NCBI GenBank assembly: GCA_003576685.1
Contig: QOZR01000003.1
Location: forward strand, 1 to 64,000
Origin: Virgifigura deserti
GTDB lineage: Bacteria > Pseudomonadota > Alphaproteobacteria > Dongiales > Dongiaceae
Length of the DNA stretch: 64,000 bases
Direction of reading: 5' to 3'
This document shows positions 43,876 to 52,286 of the stretch, one piece after another. Numbering within the stretch: the stretch's first letter is position 1; each line of letters begins with the position of its first letter. A program made the position numbers and the translations under genes. The notes below the pieces were generated by a model. It had not been told where the DNA came from and searched no databases. It saw only the letters and a list, made by a program, of their open reading frames with translations.

Positions 43876-44756
43876 CTTTTTTCTGTTCTCCCGGACCGAA
43901 ACACCCGGCGAAAAGCGACATTGAACTCGGCACCGAAGAGGAAGATGAGGGCGCTGATATAGAAGAAGGTCAGGGTGATGATGACCCCCCCCAAGCTTCC
44001 ATATGTGATGCTGTAGTTGCCGAGATTGCCGAGATAGAGCGAGAAGATGCTGCCGGCGCTCACCCAGATCACCGTTGTCGCGATCGCTCCCGGCAGCATG
44101 TCTCGCCAACGCTGCCGCGCGTTCGGCAACCATCGGTGCAGGATCAGCACGGCCACAATGAGAACCCCGACCGAAAAGAGATAGCGGACGATGTCCCAAA
44201 GGACTCTTTCGCCGACCGTGAGATGTGCGATCGAGGTCAGGAACTCCCAGATGATCGGTCCCAGAATGATCGAGAGGGACAGCAGGAAGATCGCCAAAGA
44301 TCCAAGAATGACGAAGGCGATACTCTGCAGTCGCAGGTACCAGAGAGGGCGGGCCTCGGGCACGCCATAGGCCTGGTTGAGGCCGAGACGCAGCGCCTCG
44401 ATTCCGCTCGACGCCACCCAGAGCGTACCGAGGATCCCGAAGGTGAGAAGACCGCGGCTGCGGGTCGTCAGCACCTCCAGAACCGGGCGCGTGAGCGTTT
44501 TCGCGACGTCATCCGGCATGAAGCGGAACATGAAGTCGATGAAGTCATTCGCCGTGTCCGCATCGCCGAGCACGCCGGCAAGCGCCGCGAGAAAGATCAG
44601 GAACGGAAAGATCGCAAGCAAGGCCGTGAAGGCCATGTGGCCAGCCAGATGCACGCCCTCTCCCATGGCGAGCGCATAGGCGGCGGACCAGAGCGCGCGC
44701 GCCAGTTTCCCCGGACCGCTCGTCTTCCATTTCGAACGGCCAGATCCGTTCGGCAT
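43872..44756 (-). CDS. YihY/BrkB-family inner-membrane protein
   Basis: 294 residues with about six membrane helices. GVHLAGHMAFTALLAIFPFLIFLAAL, WVASSGIEALRLGLNQAYGV and GSLGGVIITLTFFYISALIFLFGAEFN are the family's conserved stretches. Biochemical role is unknown. The C-terminal codons overlap the convergent M42 gene by four bases, so the two 3' ends share sequence and there is no separate terminator. Confidence 0.92.
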   Translation of the reverse strand: MPNGSGRSKWKTSGPGKLARALWSAAYALAMGEGVHLAGHMAFTALLAIFPFLIFLAALAGVLGDADTANDFIDFMFRFMPDDVAKTLTRPVLEVLTTRSRGLLTFGILGTLWVASSGIEALRLGLNQAYGVPEARPLWYLRLQSIAFVILGSLAIFLLSLSIILGPIIWEFLTSIAHLTVGERVLWDIVRYLFSVGVLIVAVLILHRWLPNARQRWRDMLPGAIATTVIWVSAGSIFSLYLGNLGNYSITYGSLGGVIITLTFFYISALIFLFGAEFNVAFRRVFRSGRTEKS

Positions 44757-44843
44757 CGGCCTGCTCCTAAGCCCGTTTGCCTTGGGTGATGTCCGCGCCA
44801 GTGTGATGGTTCCAACGCCTAGGAACCAAGTGTTGCGATCGGA

Positions 44844-46211
44844 TCACTTGACGGGCGTCGGCTCGCCGTCCGCTTGGCGATTCCGCCGCCAGTCCCCTAG
44901 GGCGTCATCAAGCACCTTCAGCCGCTGCGCAACGTCGCGGCGGTCGATCGGCTCGAACGTGAATTCCGCACTCGACCGCTCGATCATATCCCTGTGCTTC
45001 TTGATTGCCTGATAATGCGCATCGCCCTGGATGAACGCCGACATGCCAGTCAACGTTTCGATCAGGCGAATGGTAATCGCGACGTGATCACGGGCGGCCT
45101 GGCGGATCTGATTGAACGCACTGTCGAACAGCCCCTCGACGGTGATGGGGTCGGTCAGGAGACGCAGCTTGCCGCTATCGTCCATCCGGGCGGCCGGCGG
45201 GGCATCGCGCCGCATCACCCGCGCAAGCGAACCGCCGAGACGGTCGATACAGGCGATCGCCGTGAACTCGTCGTTGATACCCGGGGACAAGGCACGCAAC
45301 GCCACCTCGACCAAGGCTTTGGCCGCGAACTCGGGATCCTGGGCCGCCGTCCGGGTGGGGCCAAGCACGATCGCGGCCCTTATCTTCGTAGCGACGGCCT
45401 CGTTCACATGGTCGCCCGGCCATGCTGAAGCCGCCACTCCTGCATCGATCAGGAAATGGCCGGGACGGCATTCCAGCCGAACGATCAGATCATGAGCGGC
45501 CGCCAAATGGAAGATGCCGTCATAGTCCACGGTTTCGACATAACCGGTCCCTTCGACCGGGATTCGTTTCGCCGCCTCTTCAAATCCTGCCGGAAGGCAC
45601 GCCTCGTCCGCTGCCGTCGCCCATTTGGGATCAGCGCGCTGCTCGGGAAACAGTGTGTCGATCGTTTTGTCGAGTTGCCGGGCAACATGGGCAATGACGG
45701 AGTCCGCCTGGATCGACGTCGCGATATGGTGGATGAAATAGATCAGGAGGGCGACGCTGGCGACCGACAAGGTCATGGCGGTGATCACCGAGATCGCTGG
45801 CACGAACGCGCCATCGGATGTCCCGTAGACGGTTCGAAGAATAAGCAAGGCATAGATGAACGTTGCACAGAAGATTCCGAGAACCACCTGATTGACGCTG
45901 TCTTCCATGAAAGTGCGGAGCAGGCGCGGGCCGAGTTGGGCCGACGCCATGGTCAGCGTCACGAGGGTCATCGAGAAGACGAGGCTGGTAACGGTGATCA
46001 TCGAGCCCGCAATGGTGGAAAGGATCAGCCGGGCGCCCTCGGCGCCTATTGGGAAAAGCCAGACCCGCCCCTCCTGCCGCAGATTGACGAAGGCTCGATC
46101 CAATTCCAGCGTCACGACCGAAAGCACGATCGCCCCAGCCAGCATCAGGCCGGGGACGAACCAGAAGCTGTTTATCGCGTTGAAGCGGAGAAGGGCGAGC
46201 CTGGCTTTCAA
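44844..46211 (-). CDS. DUF2254-family membrane protein
   Basis: 455 residues. Four membrane helices occupy the N-terminal third (about 15-35, 62-88, 108-130 and 142-165), followed by a soluble domain with LALRALSPGINDEFTAIACIDRLG, the family hallmark. Function is unknown. Monocistronic, leftward. A small CAAGTG/CACTTG hairpin overlaps its stop codon. Confidence 0.9.
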   Translation of the reverse strand: MKARLALLRFNAINSFWFVPGLMLAGAIVLSVVTLELDRAFVNLRQEGRVWLFPIGAEGARLILSTIAGSMITVTSLVFSMTLVTLTMASAQLGPRLLRTFMEDSVNQVVLGIFCATFIYALLILRTVYGTSDGAFVPAISVITAMTLSVASVALLIYFIHHIATSIQADSVIAHVARQLDKTIDTLFPEQRADPKWATAADEACLPAGFEEAAKRIPVEGTGYVETVDYDGIFHLAAAHDLIVRLECRPGHFLIDAGVAASAWPGDHVNEAVATKIRAAIVLGPTRTAAQDPEFAAKALVEVALRALSPGINDEFTAIACIDRLGGSLARVMRRDAPPAARMDDSGKLRLLTDPITVEGLFDSAFNQIRQAARDHVAITIRLIETLTGMSAFIQGDAHYQAIKKHRDMIERSSAEFTFEPIDRRDVAQRLKVLDDALGDWRRNRQADGEPTPVK

Positions 46212-46287
46212 GAACCTGCTCCGGCTATAGGCGGGCCAGCTATAGGCAGGAATGTCCTCGCGATAGGGATGTCGGGATCAGCAAGCC

Positions 46288-46307
46288 GCCTCGGCTCCCG
46301 CCGAGGC
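46288..46307. terminator. Hairpin after the small gene at 46327-46542
   Basis: GCCTCGGC (46288-46295) and GCCGAGGC (46300-46307) form a perfect 8-bp stem with a TCCC loop, 20 bases past the leftward stop. No T-run follows. Confidence 0.45.
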
Positions 46308-46326
46308 AATCATCTCTCCCCAGGCG

Positions 46327-46542
46327 TCATGTCTCCCCAGGATGCTCATCGGCGGGTTGTTCAAAGTCCTCTTCCCGCGGTTTGCCCTTCTCGATCTCCT
46401 TGCCATGCTTTGCATAATAGGCCTTGATCGCCGCATCGAGGTCGTCGCGCCGCTTCGCTTCGGGACTACCAGCGCGCGCCTTCTCCAATCCCTGAAGTTC
46501 GTGCAGGGCTCGCTCCAACTCAGCGTTCGATCTGATTTCCAT
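46327..46542 (-). CDS. Small soluble hypothetical protein
   Basis: 71 residues. A GAGG lies just before the ATG at 46542. The product is hydrophilic and mostly helical (MEIRSNAELERALHELQGLE), with a Lys/Glu-rich middle and an acidic end. No family was recognised. Confidence 0.7.
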   Translation of the reverse strand: MEIRSNAELERALHELQGLEKARAGSPEAKRRDDLDAAIKAYYAKHGKEIEKGKPREEDFEQPADEHPGET

Positions 46543-46724
46543 GCCTCGTCAACTCCGTTCCGGGCCCTACCCAACCGGCCACAGAACATGCCCGCGACAT
46601 ATGTCGATACCTCTCAAAAAGCGGCTTGGCGGAGATAGAAAATCCGAAAGGGCGGCTGCGCATCGAGATTCGGCGCGCTTGACCAGCTAAGACGGTTTTG
46701 AACGCCTGCCTCGGGCAGGATGCC

Positions 46725-46901
46725 CTAATCGGATGCGTCCTCGGCCGTCCCCTCGATCGCACTTCCCGTGGCCTCGATATCCCTCCCCAAGCCGGCGGTG
46801 GTGTTGCAACCCGATAACACCATTGCAGCCAAGGCCAGGAACGTAAAAGTAAGGATCGGAATAAGTTTTGCCCGATCTACTGTCGCTGCCTTGCGCATCA
46901 T
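46725..46901 (-). CDS. ecn-like: Entericidin A/B-type small lipoprotein
   Basis: 58 residues starting MMRKAATVDRAKLIP at 46901, with AAGGAGAG upstream. A lipoprotein signal peptide ends in the lipobox LSGC with the modifiable Cys at residue 32. The mature part NTTAGLGRDIEATGSAIEGTA is the entericidin consensus (CNT..G.G.DI...G.AIE). Entericidins are stress-linked membrane lipopeptides. An EcfG-type promoter lies 68 bases upstream on the same strand. Confidence 0.85.
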   Translation of the reverse strand: MMRKAATVDRAKLIPILTFTFLALAAMVLSGCNTTAGLGRDIEATGSAIEGTAEDASD

Positions 46902-46968
46902 CGACTCTCCTTGGAACCGGCTAGGCTTTCAAACACCTCAAGGCTGAGATCACAGCCGCCGATTGTGC

Positions 46969-46993
46969 AACGCCCCGTGGCACGAAAGGTTCC
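46969..46993 (-). promoter_or_regulatory. EcfG-type general stress promoter of the entericidin gene
   Basis: Read leftward: GGAAC (46993-46989), 16 bases, CGTT (46972-46969). This matches the alphaproteobacterial EcfG consensus GGAAC-N16/17-CGTT exactly. Confidence 0.75.
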
Positions 46994-47048
46994 CGGTTCC
47001 AGCGGATAGGACGGACCGGTCTTTGCCGCCGCGGCGGGCCCGAACGGT

Positions 47049-47073
47049 GGAACTCCTGTCTATCATAGACGTT
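47049..47073 (+). promoter_or_regulatory. EcfG-type general stress promoter of the ECF sigma factor gene
   Basis: GGAAC (47049-47053), 16 bases, CGTT (47070-47073). It is an exact match to the consensus, oriented toward the sigma factor gene and back-to-back with the entericidin promoter. Confidence 0.75.
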
Positions 47074-47192
47074 GAATAACCAACCGACGCCGGTGCCTTC
47101 GAGCGGGCAGTCGGGTGGTAGTGGCTTCGACCACATATGTCGGAAGCGATTCCTGCGATAACCGCTCACATGGTATCATCGTCCAACGTTCA

Positions 47193-47753
47193 ATGGCATC
47201 GCGTCCAAGCAGACACAAGAAATCGCGACACACAGGCAACAATCCAGCGCCCTCCGAGACGACGACGCAGCAGGTCGACGATATCGGCGCTTTGATCGAG
47301 CCGGAGATCCCTCGACTTCGGCGCTATGCGCGGATGCTCGTGCGCAATGCGGCCTATGCCGACGATCTCGTTCAGGAATGCCTGCTCCGTGCCGTCAGCC
47401 GGATCGACAGCTGGACCCCCGGCACGAACCTGCGGGCGTGGATGTTCACCATCCTCCACAACGTCTATGTCAACGAGGTGCGGCGGGCGACGCGAATGCC
47501 TCTCGCGGCCGATATCTCGGAAGGCAATCCGTCCCTCGAGGCGGCGGGGAATCAGGACGAGCGTCTCCGGCTCCGAGACCTGGATCGGGCTTTCAATCAA
47601 CTATCCGACGATCATCGGCAGGTAATCCTGCTGATCGGGATCGAAGGGCTGCAGTATGAGGAAGCCGCCGCGGTTCTTGACGTGCCGGTAGGGACCGTGC
47701 GGTCGCGGTTGTCGCGGGCACGCGAGGCCTTGCGCTGCGCCCTCGAAGCGTAG
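47193..47753 (+). CDS. ECF-family RNA polymerase sigma factor, possibly EcfG-like
   Basis: 186 residues from the ATG at 47193; a GTG at 47115 is a possible earlier start, as neither has a clear ribosome-binding site. Region 2 is seen in YARMLVRNAAYADDLVQECLLRA and GTNLRAWMFTILHNVYVNEVRR; region 4 in AFNQLSDDHRQVILLIGIEGLQYEEAAAVLDVPVGTVRSRLSRAREAL. No anti-sigma factor, NepR or PhyR gene is adjacent. The EcfG-type promoter in front suggests it is in the general stress network, either as EcfG itself or as a paralogue. Confidence 0.88.
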   Translation: MASRPSRHKKSRHTGNNPAPSETTTQQVDDIGALIEPEIPRLRRYARMLVRNAAYADDLVQECLLRAVSRIDSWTPGTNLRAWMFTILHNVYVNEVRRATRMPLAADISEGNPSLEAAGNQDERLRLRDLDRAFNQLSDDHRQVILLIGIEGLQYEEAAAVLDVPVGTVRSRLSRAREALRCALEA

Positions 47754-48276
47754 TTTCTTTGCCAGGAACGATGCGGACGAGCGAAACTCCGCCGTAATGG
47801 GCGAAGCGGTCGGCGGCGCCCGCCGCCCTCTGGAGTCCAGCCACAAATTTGCCTCCCCCCGCGGCCGGAACCAACATCCTATCGAAGTCGTCATCCTCAG
47901 GTCCGCGGAGAATGAGCGGCCCCGTTCGGCTGGTTCTATCGATCAACTGGACCTGCGCACCGTTCCTCAAGCGGGTAAAGAACTGCGGGCGCGAGCTATT
48001 TGAATTATTCTCATAATCTGCGAGAACGACCTCATAACCGACAGCAATGATCGATACGGGCAGCTTGACGCTCCGCGGCTCGACACTCCCATGGCGAGGC
48101 AAGGAGTGATATCGAAGGGGGCAGAAGCGATAACCGGATCAAAATCCAACATGTCAGCCTTGGCCGACATCACGCCCAACGCCCCCTATCGGGCGGGATG
48201 CTCGAGAATGCAACCTTTCAAGGCACTGGGGCCACGGCAACCGGCTAAGATTATTTTAATTTAGGAGAATAGGACT
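47754..48276. other. Non-coding stretch, no convincing gene
   Basis: Open frames in both directions exist but have no plausible start signals or recognisable domains. One leftward frame (48102 to 47593) runs into the sigma factor gene. The last 40 bases are AT-rich and precede the leader ORF. Confidence 0.45.
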
Positions 48277-48357
48277 ATGGCTGCTTCCGGGTATGCCTTA
48301 ACCCTTTTGTCGGCGCGCGGCCACTGGCAATCTACGCCACTGGCCCTTTGCATATGA
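48277..48357 (+). CDS. Possible 26-residue leader peptide upstream of the glycosyltransferase
   Basis: The ATG at 48277 is preceded by TTAGGAGAATAGG, a good ribosome-binding site. The peptide MAASGYALTLLSARGHW... ends in TGA at 48355-48357, overlapping the ATG of the glycosyltransferase (48354) in ATGA. The glycosyltransferase has no strong site of its own, so translation may depend on this ORF. Confidence 0.4.
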   Translation: MAASGYALTLLSARGHWQSTPLALCI

Positions 48358-49352
48358 ATGAGCAGCAACGGCCCCGGTCGATGCCGATGGCCCTTTCCAT
48401 CATCGTCCCTCTCTATAACGAGGAGGATAACTGCCGGTTGCTCTATACCGCAATCCTGAGCGCCGTCGAACCGCTCGAACTTTGCTTTGAGATTCTCTTT
48501 GTAGATGACGGCAGTACCGACAATTCCTTCAGTCGCGTCGAAGCACTGGCGGAGCAGGACCCACGGATTCGAGTCATCAAGCTGAAGCGAAACTACGGGC
48601 AGACGCCGGCCATGGCCGCGGGAATCGACCATGCCCAAGGCGAAATCCTGATGACGATGGACGGCGATCTGCAGAACGATCCCGCCGACATACCGAGTTT
48701 CCTGGAAAAGATGAACGAGGGCTATGACATCGTCGTGGGCTGGCGCCAGCGGCGCCAGGACGCGCTGATCCGACGGAAAATTCCGTCCAAGGTCGCCAAT
48801 TGGCTGATAGGGAAGGTCACCGGCGTTCCAATCAAGGACAATGGCTGCTCGCTGAAGGCTTATCGGGCCTCGGTCATAAAGCAGGTCCCGCTATACTCGG
48901 AAATGCATCGCTTCATCCCAGCGATGTCATCGATTACGGGCGCGCGCATTGCGGAAATCAAGGTTCGTCACCACGCACGGAAGTTCGGCACATCGAAATA
49001 CGGCCTGTCGCGGATCTACAAGGTCCTGCTCGATCTCATCGCGATCAAGACGATCCTCACCGTGGCCGAGCGCCCGATCCACTTCTTCGGCACGCTCGGC
49101 ATCATCGCGGGACTGGTCAGCGTTCTCATGCTCGTCTGGATGCTTGTCGCGCAGTGGACAGCATCGACGCCACATTTCGTCGTGACCGGAAGTCTCGTCA
49201 TTCTGTTCGGGACGCTCGGCTTCGCCTTGTTTTCGCTCGGCCTGATCGGAGAGTACGGATCGCGTTCGGGCGATTTCAGACTGAAGGATTTCGCCGCGGT
49301 CATCCCGCAACGCGCCGGCGCCACCCGGGACACTGAGAGGTCATATGAGTAA
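48354..49352 (+). CDS. GT2-family polyprenyl-phosphate glycosyltransferase (DPM1/ArnC/GtrB-like)
   Basis: 332 residues from the ATG at 48354. The GT-A core has VDDGSTDNS (50-58), the metal-binding DGDLQND (103-109) and NGCSLKAYR. A C-terminal pair of membrane helices (about 230-300) is typical of polyprenol-phosphate sugar transferases. It should transfer a sugar from a nucleotide to undecaprenyl phosphate at the inner face of the membrane. It overlaps its degenerate paralogue by eight bases. Confidence 0.9.
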   Translation: MNEQQRPRSMPMALSIIVPLYNEEDNCRLLYTAILSAVEPLELCFEILFVDDGSTDNSFSRVEALAEQDPRIRVIKLKRNYGQTPAMAAGIDHAQGEILMTMDGDLQNDPADIPSFLEKMNEGYDIVVGWRQRRQDALIRRKIPSKVANWLIGKVTGVPIKDNGCSLKAYRASVIKQVPLYSEMHRFIPAMSSITGARIAEIKVRHHARKFGTSKYGLSRIYKVLLDLIAIKTILTVAERPIHFFGTLGIIAGLVSVLMLVWMLVAQWTASTPHFVVTGSLVILFGTLGFALFSLGLIGEYGSRSGDFRLKDFAAVIPQRAGATRDTERSYE

Positions 49353-50382
49353 CTCCTCAACTTGCGCGCTGTCGGTCATCATCCCTGTCACGGACCGGTA
49401 TGACGATACGCGGGATCTCTTCTATCGCTACAAGGCCGCGGTCGAAGCCTGGACTACGGACTACGAGTTCATCTATGTCCTGGACGGCGAAAACCCCCCG
49501 GTTGCGAGCGCGCTCCAGTCGCTGCAGCAGCGCGGTGAGCGGATTCGGACTCTTGCCCTGAACCGATGGTTCGGCGAAGCGACGGCCCTTGCGCTGGGCT
49601 TCGAGGAGGCCTCTGCCGACACGCTTCTCACCCTGCCCGCCTACGAGCAGGTCGAGACCTCCGATATCCCGAAGGTGCTGGCGGCGCTCGATGATTGCGA
49701 TCTCGTCGTCGCCCGCCGCGCGCCGCGGCGGGATTCGCGGTTCAACCAGTTCCAGTCGATTATCTTCCACCGCATGGTGAAGATGGCGGCCGGCTTCTCC
49801 TTCCATGATTTGGGATGCGGCGTTCGTGCGTTGCGCCGGGACGTGATCGAGGATGTCGCGGTCTATGGGGACCTTCACCGCTTCCTGCCGATGCTGGCTT
49901 CCCGCAAGGGCTTCAAGGTCGTCGAGGTCGATGTCCAACAGGCATCGAAGGATAAGGCGCTTCGCATCTACGGCGTCGGCGTCTATGTGCGGCGACTGCT
50001 CGACATCATGTCGACCGCCTTCATGCTGCGGTTCGTTCGAAAGCCCTTCCGCTTTTTCGGGCTGATCGGATTCTTCGTCTTTCTGATCGGCGCCTTGATA
50101 ACTGCCGTTCTGGTGTTCCAGCGGCTCTTCTTCGATATGCCGCTTGGCGATCGGCCGGCATTGGTCATCAGCTCGCTGATCGTCGTCCTCGGAATACAGA
50201 TTTTCGCGATCGGGTTGATCGCCGAGGTCATCATCTTCACGCAAGGTCGCAAGCTGAAGGAATATCGAGTGGAGCGGATTGTCGCTTTCCCTTCCCCACG
50301 CGAGCCCGCCCCCGAACCTGTCCCCCCGGCGGAAGCAGCGGCAAGGATCGGGCCTCTCAATGCGCCCCTCTCAGATGCCTAG
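49345..50382 (+). CDS. Degenerate GT2-family paralogue of the preceding glycosyltransferase
   Basis: 345 residues. It aligns along its length with the upstream protein: N-terminal strand LSVIIPVTDRYDD, GCGVRALRRDVI for GCSLKAYRASVI, LHRFLPML for MHRFIPAM, and the same two C-terminal helices. But the VDDGSTDNS nucleotide motif reads VLDGENPPV, and DGDLQND reads PAYEQVE (98-104), so the metal-binding DxD is gone. It probably is not an active transferase and may act as a partner subunit. Confidence 0.85.
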   Translation: MSNSSTCALSVIIPVTDRYDDTRDLFYRYKAAVEAWTTDYEFIYVLDGENPPVASALQSLQQRGERIRTLALNRWFGEATALALGFEEASADTLLTLPAYEQVETSDIPKVLAALDDCDLVVARRAPRRDSRFNQFQSIIFHRMVKMAAGFSFHDLGCGVRALRRDVIEDVAVYGDLHRFLPMLASRKGFKVVEVDVQQASKDKALRIYGVGVYVRRLLDIMSTAFMLRFVRKPFRFFGLIGFFVFLIGALITAVLVFQRLFFDMPLGDRPALVISSLIVVLGIQIFAIGLIAEVIIFTQGRKLKEYRVERIVAFPSPREPAPEPVPPAEAAARIGPLNAPLSDA

Positions 50383-50745
50383 GTCCGTCGTTTCGACGCG
50401 TGGCGTCACCTATTCCTCGACGGGTTAGGGAGTTCGCTTGGCCGCTCGTTAACGGCCTGTATACCGGTCCGGACGAGAATCCGCAGGGTGGAGTCCTTTT
50501 GGGGAGCCGCGGGATATGCGTCAGTCGAACCAGCCGGGGAAAGTCGCCGTTCACCAATTGAGCGCCGTTGGCCGGCCGGCAGTGATCGATCCGAAGCCTC
50601 GCACCGGCGTAGCGAGTTCGCCGGCGAAAGCCACGCAGCCGGCCAACTCGGACAGGGACGAATTCGGCGACCTCGGATAAGCCGCAGAACAGTCTAAGGC
50701 TGCGCCGCGAATCGTTCGAGCCGGATTTCGGCCCGAGCGCTCCGC
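50383..50745. other. Intergenic stretch with one weak small ORF
   Basis: No established gene. One 54-codon frame (50516-50680) is listed separately. The rest shows no recognised signal; no terminator was found for the glycosyltransferase pair. Confidence 0.4.
50516..50680 (+). CDS. Possible small hypothetical protein
   Basis: 54 residues starting MRQSNQPGKVAVHQLSAVGR, hydrophilic and rich in Ala and Pro, with G/C-rich third codon positions. GGGGAG lies about 12 bases before the ATG. No family is recognised and coding status is uncertain. Confidence 0.3.
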   Translation: MRQSNQPGKVAVHQLSAVGRPAVIDPKPRTGVASSPAKATQPANSDRDEFGDLG

Positions 50746-51495
50746 TCATCCTGTTCTCGGTTCGATGCGAACTTCTTCCGCAAGGGCAGCTCCGTCTTTG
50801 CCGACCGCCTGACTCTGCTGGCGCACCGAGCGCAGGGTCCGGGAGTAGAATTGACGGCGCAACAGAACCAGAAGCATCCAGGCGGTCACGGCCATGAAGA
50901 GCCAAGGCTGAATGAACCAGGTGAGCGCCGCCAAGGCGAAATAATACGCGCGCAGGCCCCCATTAAAACTGCCGATGGCAAGGGTCAGGACGTCGCCCGT
51001 ATGGGTCGCAATGGCATTTTGCCTCGCTTCGTCGACCGGCGCCGCGGGTGCGGCGCCGACAAGAGCGCAGCTATAGTTGAACTGCCGCAAGGCCCAGGTA
51101 AATTTGAAGAAGGCGTAGACGAAAATCACGAACAGCAGCAGTAGCTTCAGCTCGAAAAGCGGTTTCGTCGTTGCGGCGGCGAAGGTGAGCTCAGCGACCA
51201 CCCGATAGGCCTGATCCAGCGCGCCGAACACACCGAGCAACCCGGCGAGCACCAGCAGCGTGGCTGACGCAAAGAAGGATACGCTGTGAATCACATGTCC
51301 GAGCAGCGCCGAATCCACGATCCGGTTCTCGCGCTCGAGCATCCGCCGCATCCAGATGCCCCGTATCGCCCGCATATGCTGGTTCAACGCTATGCGGTGG
51401 GGCAGCAGATGATCGAGAACCAGATTGTAAGTCAGCCAGACTCCGAGAAACCAGCCAAGCGCAACGATGTCGATCGGCGTCAGGTCGAACGGCAC
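50746..51495 (-). CDS. DUF599-family membrane protein
   Basis: About 249 residues from a GTG at 51495, chosen because GGGAGGG sits six bases upstream; a TTG at 51519 is possible. Several membrane helices, with NQHMRAIRGIWMRRMLERENRIVDSALLGHVIHSVSFFAS and YAFFKFTWALRQFNYSCALVGAAP as the conserved parts of the family. Function unknown. Confidence 0.88.
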   Translation of the reverse strand: MPFDLTPIDIVALGWFLGVWLTYNLVLDHLLPHRIALNQHMRAIRGIWMRRMLERENRIVDSALLGHVIHSVSFFASATLLVLAGLLGVFGALDQAYRVVAELTFAAATTKPLFELKLLLLFVIFVYAFFKFTWALRQFNYSCALVGAAPAAPVDEARQNAIATHTGDVLTLAIGSFNGGLRAYYFALAALTWFIQPWLFMAVTAWMLLVLLRRQFYSRTLRSVRQQSQAVGKDGAALAEEVRIEPRTG

Positions 51496-51609
51496 GACGC
51501 TCCCTCCCCCGCGAAGCAAGTGGCCGTCGAATCATAGGGGCCGGGAGGCCAAAGTCAAAGCGGCAGGACTCCTCCGGGCGGCGGCCCAGCCTGCGTCCCG
51601 CTATCCGTT

Positions 51610-51969
51610 CTAGGACTTCGGGAGCAAGTGGTAGTGGATGGTCTGCATTCGAATCAGCCCGTCGCGGATCAGGAAGGAGTCGGCGCCGCACTCGACGCGG
51701 TACCGCTTGGAGTCGGCCCTCCAGACGAGGAAGGCAAATTCGCCATCAACCTGCTTGGCGGAAAACTCGAACCGCGCGCCCGGGAGCTGCAACTGGAGGC
51801 GCCCGCTGGACCGCCGTAGACCGTCATGCCCATGCAGCACGCTGTACACCGTCAGCAAGATCACGTCGGGGGCATAGTTCCGTTGGAGATCCGTCTCAAG
51901 GTCCTGGGACAGCCGGAGTCTCAGGTGATCCTCGGAAACTTCCGCGACCGAGCGGCTTAACGGCGACAT
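51610..51969 (-). CDS. SnoaL/NTF2-like small protein
   Basis: 119 residues from the ATG at 51969, preceded by GGAGG at five bases; an upstream ATG at 52038 is less likely. The layout of an N-terminal helix (VSEDHLRLRLSQDLETDLQRNYAPDVILLTV) followed by curved beta strands (FEFSAKQVDGEFAFLVWRADS...VECGADSFLIRDGLIRMQTIHYHL) is that of the NTF2-like fold. Such proteins bind small ligands or act as isomerases; no specific role can be given. Confidence 0.75.
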   Translation of the reverse strand: MSPLSRSVAEVSEDHLRLRLSQDLETDLQRNYAPDVILLTVYSVLHGHDGLRRSSGRLQLQLPGARFEFSAKQVDGEFAFLVWRADSKRYRVECGADSFLIRDGLIRMQTIHYHLLPKS

Positions 51970-52286
51970 TCTTTCCTCCGGATTGCTTCTGCACTGATAG
52001 AAATGCAGGGGTCGTCGAAAGGTTTCATTGGTCGCCATCGGCGCAGTGAAGTCTAGGCGAAGCGATCGCTCGCCAAGTCGCGGCAGGTTCTTCTTCTACC
52101 GCCCGGCAGGACAGCCATTTACCTGTCGATCGGTATCGATACTGCAGCTGGACCGAATAAATCTCCGACGCAAGGCAACAACTCGGAACCTTCCGAACGC
52201 GAAACCGTTGAATGTGACAAGCTGCTCGATCCAGGAAGGAGCATGGAGTCGCCACTGCAAACGCGACGGGGGCAATCGGCCGTACA
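51970..52286. other. Regulatory region between divergent genes
   Basis: No gene. It holds the EcfG-type promoter at 52185-52209 for the rightward carbohydrate cluster. Confidence 0.55.
52185..52209 (+). promoter_or_regulatory. EcfG-type general stress promoter of the carbohydrate cluster
   Basis: GGAAC (52185-52189), 16 bases, CGTT (52206-52209), 77 bases before the first gene. Exact match to the EcfG consensus. Confidence 0.7.

Noticed and set aside
47593-48102. Leftward frame of 169 codons overlapping the end of the sigma factor gene; part looked faintly like a PilZ domain
   Set aside because: No RxxxR or D/NxSxxG PilZ motifs, no ribosome-binding site, and a third of it is antisense to the sigma factor.
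50357-50905. Leftward frame of 182 codons between the GT2 pair and the DUF599 gene
   Set aside because: Arg/Ser/Gly-rich composition, no domain, and it overlaps both flanking genes.
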